Below are positions 23,801 through 32,500 of a stretch of DNA of 64,000 nt, piece by piece. A program made the position numbers and the translations under genes. Source of the DNA: Tenacibaculum pacificus (GTDB lineage Bacteria > Bacteroidota > Bacteroidia > Flavobacteriales > Flavobacteriaceae); assembly GCF_027941775.1 (NCBI RefSeq), contig NZ_CP115917.1, positions 976,501 to 1,040,500 on the forward strand, in the 5' to 3' direction. Every line of letters starts with the position of its first letter. Position 1 is the stretch's first letter. The notes beneath the pieces were generated by a model. That model searched no databases. It was not told the DNA's origin and worked only from the letters and a program-made list of their open reading frames with translations.

Positions 23801-24958
23801 CCTTGAGGTAAAGCTAAAGTATAATCTGTATTTTCCGTAAGAGAACCTGAAGCAGCAGAAAATTCAGCGTTATCAAGAGTTATAGTTACAGTTTGATTAA
23901 AGCTACCGTCATTACTTACCATTTCTTTAACACTATTAGTGTCAGTGATTAAAGAACCACCAGTATTATTAACACCAGTATCTATTAAGTTTTGAGCAGT
24001 CCATAATGTAACACGTGCAGGATGTTGTAATGCAGCTAACATACGATCTGTTTGTCCTTTTGTAAACATACTATAACAACCGTATGCAGCACCATTGTAC
24101 CCCATGTAGTTTTCGTAGTTAATGTTTTCACCAAAACAGTTTAAACTAGGTGTACAAGATCCATCAGGAACCACTGATTCTGCTTCGGCAGGAGTATCTA
24201 AAACTTCATCATTAGGCATTGTACAACCACCATCAAAAGTGTGTATAAGGTTTAAAAAGTGACCAAGTTCAATGAGTTAATACAGAAGCAAATTCATCAC
24301 CAGTATTTCCATGTAAATAAGCACCGTTATATACAACTCTTGCAGTACCACTATCTGACATAGATGTATTAGGGTACCATGCTACACCTGAGTTTGTTGT
24401 ACTACCATCACCATATAAATCATTCTGGATGTATATGTTAACATATTTGTAGTTGTCCCAAGCATCAGCGGCAACAGCTGCATCAGAACCTGTTCCACCA
24501 TAACCAGATTTTTCATCATAATAAACAACACCACTAGTACAGTTTCCATTAGGATCTAGTTGTGCTAATTTAAATTCAACATCTAAAGTACTTTTTATAG
24601 GAGCAAATTGTGCATCAACAGTTGCAAAATCTGCATTTAAACCTTGAAAGTCTTCATTCATTTTTTGTAAAGCTACTTTAATTTTATCAGTAGTTACAGT
24701 TAAACCACTTTGTACTTCACCATATACATGAAATACAACAGGTACAGTATATGTACTTGGTAGTTTATTTCTTTGACTTTTTGACATTGTTCTTGAGCTT
24801 TTATTAAACTCAATATATTCTTTTCTAGCTTCAGGATTACTTTTAAAATAAAGTTCATTCTGAATACTTGCTTTACAGGCGCGTTCCGATTGTGAATAAA
24901 TTTTGGAGTATAAAGCTGAAACCAAAATCAATAGGATAAGAGTAAAATTTTTTCTCAT
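20884..24958 (-). pseudogene. M43 (pappalysin-like) metalloprotease, T9SS type A cargo, frameshifted in its zinc motif
   Basis: Two frames make one protein of about 1357 residues. The first (24958-24269) has a signal peptide (MRKNFTLILLILVSALYSKIYS), a pro-region and the start of the catalytic domain, and stops after EFASVLTH. The second starts after the break with the rest. Deleting one A at 24271-24272 gives THELGHFLNLIHTFDGGCTM, a perfect HExxHxxNxxH M43 zinc motif, followed by the Met-turn region (CYSMFTKGQTDRM). C-terminal to it are two related modules (GKTGYIGFTTDHNGETINGW and NKTGYIGFESKYKGNTVYGW), a beta-rich region and a type A sorting domain over the last 75 or so residues. As written it encodes no active enzyme. 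An assembly error is equally possible. Confidence 0.82.
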
Positions 24959-25269
24959 TTAAGGATTGTTTTTTTTAGTATATAATTGTCAGTTATATAG
25001 TTAAGATTATGTTAATATAGTGTGAAGATACGTTTTGTTGTTTGATTATGAGTGTTTTTAATCTATTTGTGGTAATATTGTATCACTTTTTGTTTGTTTG
25101 GTATTTAATTAACGCTATTATAAGTGCTTTTATTTCATTTATATAGTGTTTTTTTAGTTTTTTAGTGGCTTTTTTTATTGATAACACTTATTTATTACTC
25201 TATTATTGAACAATTCATTATTCTACGGAAATCCGTAAAAATAAAGGGGCTGCAGCTGAATTTTTTTTA

Positions 25270-25515
25270 CAAACATTTAGAGTCTGTTTAAATTTTAGTC
25301 AATAAAATTTTATTACAAAATTCACAAATAATAATAATCTGTCAGTTCGAGTAATTTTTTTCCTTAAAAAAAATGTATCGAGAACTTTTTATCAAAAAAA
25401 AATGATAAATTTTTAATTACTTCTAGTCATTAAAATCAATCGAATTTATAAAATTGTGTAGAAACTTAAATAAATACAGTTTGGCATATTCTGTTTTTCA
25501 GCTATAAAACGTTTT
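25270..25515. repeat. Degenerate dispersed repeat, copy b
   Basis: It starts with the same AGTCTGTTTA as copy a (25271-25280) and ends with a segment (AACTTAAATAAATACAGTTT, then ...ATTCTGTTTTT) that parallels the right arm of the repeat at 18791-18835. The middle is different and includes a CAGTTCGAGT...ATCGAGAACT inverted pair. No coding frame. Confidence 0.4.
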
Positions 25516-25554
25516 TAAATGAAACTTAAATAGGTTCTTCTTTTAATTTTTAAA

Positions 25555-25587
25555 CAAAAAAACCTCGCCAAATTGACGAGGTTTTTA
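25555..25587 (-). terminator. Intrinsic terminator after lpdA
   Basis: AAAAACCTCG pairs with CGAGGTTTTT around a 9-base loop, 38 bases after the stop of lpdA. Confidence 0.85.
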
Positions 25588-25624
25588 AAATTTTATATTA
25601 ATTATTTTTTAAATAATCAGAGAT

Positions 25625-27013
25625 TTATAAATGAATTACTTCATCATAAGCATCGGCAACAGCTTCCATAACTGCTTCACTCATTGTTGGGTGAGGGTGA
25701 ATTGTTTTTAAAACTTCATGACCAGTAGTTTCTAATTTTCTACCTAAAACAGCTTCCGCAATCATATCGGTAACACCTGCACCAATCATATGACAACCTA
25801 ACCATTCACCGTATTTTGCATCAAAAATTACTTTTACAAAACCATCTGTAGTTCCGGCAGCCGTAGCTTTTCCAGAGGCAGAGAATGGAAATTTACCAAC
25901 TTTTAAATCGTAACCAGCTTCTTTTGCTTGTTTTTCTGTCATTCCAACAGAAGCAATTTCAGGAGTAGCATAGGTACAACCAGGAATATTTCCATAGTCG
26001 ATAGCTTCGGTATGTAAACCAGCTAATTTTTCAACTAAAGTAATTCCTTCAGCAGAAGCAACGTGTGCTAAAGCTGGTCCAGGAGTTACATCACCAATAG
26101 CGAAATAACCAGGAATATTTGTTTGATAAAAATCGTTTACTAAAATTTTATCTCTATCGGTAATAATTCCAACATCTTCTAAACCGATGTTTTCGATATT
26201 TGTTTTAATTCCAACAGCCGATAATAAAATATCTGCTTCTAAAACAACTTCACCTTTTTTAGTTTTAACGGTAGCTTTTACGCCATCGCCAGAAGTATCA
26301 ACAGTTTCAACAGATGAACTTGTCATTACTTTAATACCCGATTTTTTGAAAGAACGCTCCATTTGTTTAGATACATCAATATCTTCAACAGGTACAATGT
26401 TTGGCATAAATTCAACAACAGTCACATCCGTTCCCATTGAATTATAAAAATGTGCAAACTCAACACCAATAGCACCTGAACCTACAACAATCATAGATTT
26501 TGGTTGACTAGGTAAGCTCATTGCCTGACGATAACCAATTACTTTTTTACCATCTTGTGGTAAATTTGGTAAAACTCTAGAACGTGCACCAGTTGCGATA
26601 ATAATATTATCAGCAGAATATTCTGTTACAGAACCATCTTTAGCGGTAACATCAACTTTTTTACCAGTTTTAATTTTACCAAAACCGTCAATAATGTCAA
26701 TTTTGTTTTTCTTCATTAAAAAAGAAACACCTTTGCTCATTCCTTCGGCAACACCACGACTACGTTTAATAACTGCTCCAAAATCTTTATCGATTGCTTC
26801 CGCTTTTAAACCATATTGGTCAACATGTTTTAAATAATCATAAACCTGAGCAGATTTTAACAATGCTTTTGTAGGAATACATCCCCAGTTTAAGCAAATT
26901 CCACCTAAACTTTCTTTTTCAATTACTCCAACTTTAAAGCCTAATTGCGATGCTCTAATAGCAGTTACATATCCTCCAGGACCACTTCCGATTATTAATA
27001 CGTCGTATTTCAT
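25625..27013 (-). CDS. lpdA: Dihydrolipoyl dehydrogenase (E3)
   Basis: The 462-residue product is the FAD-dependent E3 subunit of 2-oxoacid dehydrogenase and glycine cleavage complexes (EC 1.8.1.4). It re-oxidises dihydrolipoamide with NAD+. Landmarks are the FAD-binding GSGPGGYVTA at the N-terminus, the redox disulfide Cys40-Cys45 in GGICLNWGCIPTK, the NAD-binding VVGSGAIGVEFA, the second FAD motif GYFAIGDV, and the catalytic His441/Glu446 pair in HPHPTMSEA. Length matches the family. It is monocistronic with its own terminator; no E1 or E2 genes are adjacent, as is common in Bacteroidota. A copy of the structured repeat lies upstream. Confidence 0.95.
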   Translation of the reverse strand: MKYDVLIIGSGPGGYVTAIRASQLGFKVGVIEKESLGGICLNWGCIPTKALLKSAQVYDYLKHVDQYGLKAEAIDKDFGAVIKRSRGVAEGMSKGVSFLMKKNKIDIIDGFGKIKTGKKVDVTAKDGSVTEYSADNIIIATGARSRVLPNLPQDGKKVIGYRQAMSLPSQPKSMIVVGSGAIGVEFAHFYNSMGTDVTVVEFMPNIVPVEDIDVSKQMERSFKKSGIKVMTSSSVETVDTSGDGVKATVKTKKGEVVLEADILLSAVGIKTNIENIGLEDVGIITDRDKILVNDFYQTNIPGYFAIGDVTPGPALAHVASAEGITLVEKLAGLHTEAIDYGNIPGCTYATPEIASVGMTEKQAKEAGYDLKVGKFPFSASGKATAAGTTDGFVKVIFDAKYGEWLGCHMIGAGVTDMIAEAVLGRKLETTGHEVLKTIHPHPTMSEAVMEAVADAYDEVIHL

Positions 27014-27091
27014 GTTTATGTTTTTTACTTATTGTTTGTTTTTTATATCTATTTCTAAAGATTTTTTCAATAAAAATCAGTAGAATAATTT

Positions 27092-27177
27092 GGGCGTTCG
27101 GGCGGGCTTTCACTACTCGCTTTTTTTTGAAGAAAAATCAAAAAAAGAGCTCAGACACGCCGTTCAATCCCTAACGC
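27092..27177 (+). repeat. Dispersed structured intergenic repeat, copy 2 (divergent)
   Basis: It shares the core CTTTC..ACTACTCGCTTTTTTT and AAAAAAAGAGCTCA with copies 1 and 3. The outer arms differ but still pair: GCGTTcGGG on the left with CCCtAACGC on the right, where the other copies have AATTTCCCG with CGGGG..AAATT. It lies between argS and lpdA. Confidence 0.65.
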
Positions 27178-27194
27178 GAATTTTCGTTTTTCAA

Positions 27195-27250
27195 CCCTAT
27201 TTATTTTTCATTTTTTGAATTTTAGTTCTTTTTTCAAAAAATAAATAGGG
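27195..27250 (-). terminator. Long hairpin after argS, likely terminator
   Basis: A 14-bp perfect inverted repeat (CCCTATTTATTTTT at 27195-27208, AAAAATAAATAGGG at 27237-27250) lies 16 bases after the argS stop. The T tract on the minus side is weak, so termination is inferred from position and stability. Confidence 0.55.
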
Positions 27251-27266
27251 TAGAAGTTATATTTTT

Positions 27267-29387
27267 TTACATTCTTTCAGGAACTTCAATTCCTAATAAA
27301 GCAAATGCAGATTTAATAGTATCGGCAACTTTTTTAGATAACTGAACTCTAAATACTTTTTTATCTTCGTTTTCTTCTCCTAAAATATGTACATTTTGAT
27401 AAAAAGAATTGAATTCTTTTACCAATTCGTAGGTGTAATTTGCAATTACGGCAGGCGAATAATTGTTAGCAGCTTGCTGAATTACTTCAGGATATAATTC
27501 TAATTGTTTAATTAATTCTTTTTCTTTTGCGTGTAATTCAATTGAAACAGCATTTGAATAATCAAAATCAGCTTTTCTTAAAATAGATTGAATTCTAGCA
27601 TACGTATATTGAATAAAAGGTCCTGTATTTCCTTGAAAATCTACAGAAGCTTTCGGATCGAATAAAATTCTCTTTTTAGGATCTACTTTTAAGATGAAAT
27701 ATTTTAAAGCTCCTAAACCGATAACTCTATATAATTCTTCTTTTTCTTCATCAGAATACCCTTCTAATTTTCCTAGTTCTTGAGAAATAGTACGAGCAGT
27801 ATCGGTCATTTCGTCCATTAAATCATCGGCATCAACGACAGTTCCCTCACGAGATTTCATTTTTCCAGAAGGTAAATCTACCATTCCGTAACTTAAATGA
27901 TGTAATTGTTCTGCCCAAGAATATCCTAATTTCTTTAAAATTAAGAATAATACTTTAAAGTGATAATCTTGTTCGTTACCAACTGTGTAAACCATTCCGC
28001 CAACATCGGGCATATCTTTTGCACGTTGAATAGCAGTTCCAATATCTTGCGTCATATAAACTGATGTTCCGTCTGAACGTAAAACCAGTTTTTCATCTAA
28101 ACCATCTTCAGATAAATCACACCAAACAGAGCCATCTTCTTTTTTGAAGAAAACACCACTTTTTAATCCTTCATCAACAGTATCTTTTCCTAATAAATAG
28201 GTATTACTTTCGTAATATAATTTATCAAAATCAACACCAATACTTTTATAAGTAACATCAAATCCTTTGTAAACCCAAGAATTCATTTCTTTCCAAAGTG
28301 TTACAACTTGCTCATCACCAGCTTCCCATTTACGAAGCATTTGTTGTGCTTCAATCATTAGAGGAGATTGTTTTTTATAGGTGTCATTGAAAATATAGTC
28401 GATAATATTATTATCTTTTTGAGATTCATTATCAGTATACGAAACCGTTTTTAATATATGCTTAAGTAGTTCTAAAAAATTAACAATTATCTCTTCAGTT
28501 ATATTCTTATCAAGAATACTTGATATATATGTAATAGCATTGCTAGAAGAGTTTTCATAACCGATATTACGCTCTAATCTTTTCATTTTATCAGCTATGG
28601 ATATAGATAAAACAGGAAGAAGGGAGCTTTTTTGTTCATAACTTAGTCTATCTAAATCTATTTTTTCTAAGATTAAAAGACATTTATTGAGATAAATATT
28701 ATCCCCTTTTTTTTGATTAATATTATTAATAAAACCTTTAGATTCTAACTTTAAGTTTTCTAACTCTTTTTTATATTCTTGATCGAATTTCACATAATAA
28801 TTACCAACCAACTTATCACCTTTTAAACCTGTTGATTCTGGAGTTTCTCCTTCTCCAAACTTTTGCCAAGCCAACATCGATTTACAAATATGTATTCCTC
28901 TATCATTAATGATTTGAGTTTTATACACTTTTTTACCAGATGCTTTTAAAATTTCAGCAACCGAATAACCTAATAAAACATTACGAACGTGTCCTAGGTG
29001 TAAAGGTTTATTTGTGTTTGGCGATGAATATTCTACCATACGAGAAGAATCATCTGCCGAAGGCGAAATAAATCCGTAATAAGTATCTGTTGCTATTTGA
29101 TTGAAAAAATTAGTATAAAAACTATTATCAATCACTAAGTTTAAAAATCCTTTTACCACATTATAGTTGGTAATTTCCGAAACATTTTCAACAAGGTATT
29201 TTCCTAAATCCTCGCCAATTTGAACAGGATTTCCTTTTTTATACCTTAGAAGAGGAAAAACCACCACAGTGATATCTCCTTCAAAATCTTTACGGGTTGC
29301 TTGAAATTCTACACTAGGAATTTCAATATTATATAAGGTTGAAAATCCTTCTTTTACTTTTGCTTCAATTAAGGTTTGTATACTCAT
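27267..29387 (-). CDS. argS: Arginyl-tRNA synthetase with a ~130-residue internal insert
   Basis: Class I arginyl-tRNA synthetase (EC 6.1.1.19). I place the start at 29387 (MSIQTLIEAKVKEGF, the usual N-terminus) rather than 8 codons upstream, giving 706 residues. Flavobacterial homologues are about 590. Landmarks are the HIGH box HLGH (residues 130-133) in NTNKPLHLGHVRNV, the KMSKS-equivalent GKMKSREGT near 508, and the anticodon-binding region at the C-terminus. The catalytic domain is interrupted between KFDQEYKKEL (to residue 209) and SPLMIEAQQMLRKWEAGDE (from 341) by a mostly helical, Asn/Lys/Leu-rich segment (bases about 28365-28763). The frame stays open throughout and both flanks are normal. 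Confidence 0.93.
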   Translation of the reverse strand: MSIQTLIEAKVKEGFSTLYNIEIPSVEFQATRKDFEGDITVVVFPLLRYKKGNPVQIGEDLGKYLVENVSEITNYNVVKGFLNLVIDNSFYTNFFNQIATDTYYGFISPSADDSSRMVEYSSPNTNKPLHLGHVRNVLLGYSVAEILKASGKKVYKTQIINDRGIHICKSMLAWQKFGEGETPESTGLKGDKLVGNYYVKFDQEYKKELENLKLESKGFINNINQKKGDNIYLNKCLLILEKIDLDRLSYEQKSSLLPVLSISIADKMKRLERNIGYENSSSNAITYISSILDKNITEEIIVNFLELLKHILKTVSYTDNESQKDNNIIDYIFNDTYKKQSPLMIEAQQMLRKWEAGDEQVVTLWKEMNSWVYKGFDVTYKSIGVDFDKLYYESNTYLLGKDTVDEGLKSGVFFKKEDGSVWCDLSEDGLDEKLVLRSDGTSVYMTQDIGTAIQRAKDMPDVGGMVYTVGNEQDYHFKVLFLILKKLGYSWAEQLHHLSYGMVDLPSGKMKSREGTVVDADDLMDEMTDTARTISQELGKLEGYSDEEKEELYRVIGLGALKYFILKVDPKKRILFDPKASVDFQGNTGPFIQYTYARIQSILRKADFDYSNAVSIELHAKEKELIKQLELYPEVIQQAANNYSPAVIANYTYELVKEFNSFYQNVHILGEENEDKKVFRVQLSKKVADTIKSAFALLGIEVPERM

Positions 29388-29408
29388 TAGTTGTTGAAAA
29401 TTGAACAA

Positions 29409-29416
29409 CAAAATTA
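29409..29416 (-). promoter_or_regulatory. Candidate -7 promoter element for argS
   Basis: TAATTTTG on the minus strand matches TAnnTTTG and lies 21 bases before the preferred ATG (29387). No clear -33 box at the right spacing. Confidence 0.4.
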
Positions 29417-29512
29417 CACAATTTATTTGGATGATATTTAAAGAGAAACTAACAATTTATTTATCTGTTTTGATAGTTGAATTATCTGAAATAAAGTAGG
29501 AGTTTTATATAT

Positions 29513-29553
29513 AAAAAAAACTCCCCAATAATTTGTGTAAATTATTGAGGAGT
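29513..29553 (-). terminator. Intrinsic terminator after the giant repeat-protein gene
   Basis: GGAG and CTCC with an inner AATAATTT/AAATTATT stem form a long hairpin (29520-29553), followed on the minus strand by T8. It lies 24 bases after the stop codon. Confidence 0.85.
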
Positions 29554-29577
29554 AAATTTGTTAATAAGGTGTTTTTT

Positions 29578-32500
29578 TTATTTCCTTAATAAACTAAAGT
29601 GACCCGTATCTTGTTTTTTATTTGTGTACTGAACTAAATACCAATAGTCTGTAGAAGGCATTTTCATACCATTACTATACCCATCCCAAGTATTATCTTC
29701 AGGAGTAATTTGTTTGATTAACTTTCCGTATCTATCATATACATTAACAAATTCAAATGGAATTAAGTTGCTGTTTATTTCCCAAATATCATTATGACCA
29801 TCTTCATTTGGAGTAAAAAACAAAGGCATTTCCTCACAAACATTAACAGTTACTATTGTTTTACTTGTTTTAGTAACGATAGTTCCAAAACAATTAGGAG
29901 CTGTTACTGAAACTTTATAATCACCAGCCATTTCAAGTGTAGCAGTTGGTATAATAATATCTCTATCTGTTGACGTGAAATTATTTGGTCCTGTCCAGTT
30001 ATATGTAGCTCCTATCACATCATTTAGACTAATTGAAATTGTTTCAGAATAACAAGTTGTTAAGGTAGTTGGTGTATTAACCTTAAAGCTTTCCTTTACA
30101 AGAACATTTATTTTAATATCCTTAGATACTAAAACTCCACTACATTGTGCAGCTGTAACAGTAACTTTATATTCACCAGTCATATCTGACATAGCGTTTA
30201 GAATAGTCAATGTTTTAGTGTTTTGTCCTGTTATTAAATCATTGTTTTGGTCAAACCATTGATAAGTTGCATTAGTAATGTCATTTGTATTAATAACAAT
30301 GCTTTCTCCTTCACAAATATCAATATGGTTAATAGGAGTTAAGGTAAAGTCATTATTAGATTCTATAGTTACTGAAACAGTTGTAGGTTCACTACATTGA
30401 CTAGCATTGTTTGGAGTAAAGATATAATCTTTAGTTTCTACTATATTAGTACTAATATTAGCAACGTTCCAAGTACCATCAATTCCATTATCAGAAGTTG
30501 TAGGTAATGCTGTAACTGTAGTTCCTTCACAATAGGTAGTTGCAAAACTAAAAGTAGGAGTAACAGTTGCATTAACCGTTACTGAAACCGTTATAGGTTC
30601 ACTACATTGACTCGGAACATTAGGAGTAAATATATAATTTGTAGCTCCAGTTATGTTCGTATCTATACTAGTGTTATTCCAAGTACCATCAATTCCATTA
30701 TCCGAAGTTATAGGTAATGCGTCAGCTGTAGTAGCTTCACAGTATGTAGTTGTAAAACTAAAAGTAGGAGTAACAGTTGCATTAACCGTTACAGAAACCG
30801 TTGTAGGTTCACCACATTGATTCGCAACATTAGGAGTAAATGTGTAATTTGTAGCTCCAGTAATATTCGTATTTATACTACTGTTATTCCAAGTACCATC
30901 AATTCCATTATCCGAAGTTGTCGGTAATGTTGTAACTGTAGTCCCTTCACAGTATGTAGTTGTAAAACTAAAAGTAGGAGTAACAGTTGCATTAACCGTT
31001 ACAGAAACCGTTGTAGGTTCACCACATTGATTCGCAACATTAGGAGTAAATGTGTAGTTACTTAAACCTAATGTATTTGTGTCAATATTAGCAACGTTCC
31101 AAGTACCATCAATTCCATTATCCGAAGTTATAGGTAATGTGTTAGCTGTAGTAGCTTCACAGTATGTAGTTGCAAAACTAAAAGTAGGAGTAACAGTTGC
31201 ATTAACCGTTACTGAAACCGTTATAGGTTCACTACATTGACTCGGAACATTAGGAGTAAATATATAATTTGTAGCTCCAGTTATGTTCGTATCTATACTA
31301 GTGTTATTCCAAGTACCATCAATTCCATTATCCGAAGTTATAGGTAATGCGTCAGCTGTAGTAGCTTCACAGTATGTAGTTGTAAAACTAAAAGTAGGAG
31401 TAACAGTTGCATTAACCGTTACAGAAACCGTTGTAGGTTCACCACATTGATTCGCAACATTAGGAGTAAATGTGTAATTTGTAGCTCCAGTAATATTCGT
31501 ATCTATACTACTGTTATTCCAAGTACCATCAATTCCATTATCCGAAGTTGTCGGTAATGTTGTAACTGTAGTCCCTTCACAGTATGTAGTTGTAAAACTA
31601 AAAGTAGGAGTAACAGTTGCATTAACCGTTACAGAAACCGTTGTAGGTTCACCACATTGATTCGCAACATTAGGAGTAAATGTGTAGTTACTTAAACCTA
31701 ATGTATTTGTGTCAATATTAGCAACGTTCCAAGTACCATCAATTCCATTATCCGAAGTTATAGGTAATGTGTTAGCTGTATTAGCTTCACAGTATGTAGT
31801 TGCAAAACTAAAAGTAGGAGTAACAGTTGCATTAACCGTTACAGAAACCGTTGTAGGTTCACCACATTGATTTGCAACATTAGGAGTAAATACATAATCA
31901 GTATTTCCAATTGTATTTGTATCAATATTAGCAACGTTCCAAGTACCATCAATTCCATTATCAGAAGTTGCAGGTAATGCATTAGCTGTAGTAGTTTCAC
32001 AGTATGTAGTTGTAAAACTAAAAGTAGGAGTAACAGTTGCATTAACCGTTACAGAAACCGTTGTAGGTTCACCACATTGATTCGCAACATTAGGAGTAAA
32101 TATATAATTTGTAGCTCCAGTAATGTTCGTATCTATACTAGTATTATTCCAAGTACCATCAATTCCATTATCCGAAGTTGTCGGTAATGTTGTAACTGTA
32201 GTCCCTTCACAGTATGTAGTTGTAAAACTAAATGTAGGAGTAACAGTTGCATTAACCGTTACAGAAACAGTTGTAGGTTCACCACATTGATTCGCAACAT
32301 TAGGAGTAAATGTGTAGTTACTTAAACCTAATGTATTTGTGTCAATATTAGCAACGTTCCAAGTACCATCAATTCCATTATCCGAAGTAGTCGGTAATGT
32401 GTTAGCTGTAGTAGCTTCACAGTATGTAGTTGCAAAACTAAAAGTAGGAGTAACAGTTGCATTAATAGTTACTGAAACCGTTGTAGGTTCACCACATTGA

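Larger units (their letters stand above)
24959..25624. other. 666-base gene-free region with repeat and lpdA terminator
   Basis: No credible coding frame on either strand. It contains upstream sequence of the metalloprotease gene (including ATGTTAATATAGT at 25009-25021, shared with the region before the giant repeat protein), a degenerate repeat (25270-25515) and the lpdA terminator near 25555. Confidence 0.6.

Noticed and set aside
27092..27177. Structured repeat as an insertion sequence
   Set aside because: It is under 100 bases, without transposase or terminal repeats of an IS.
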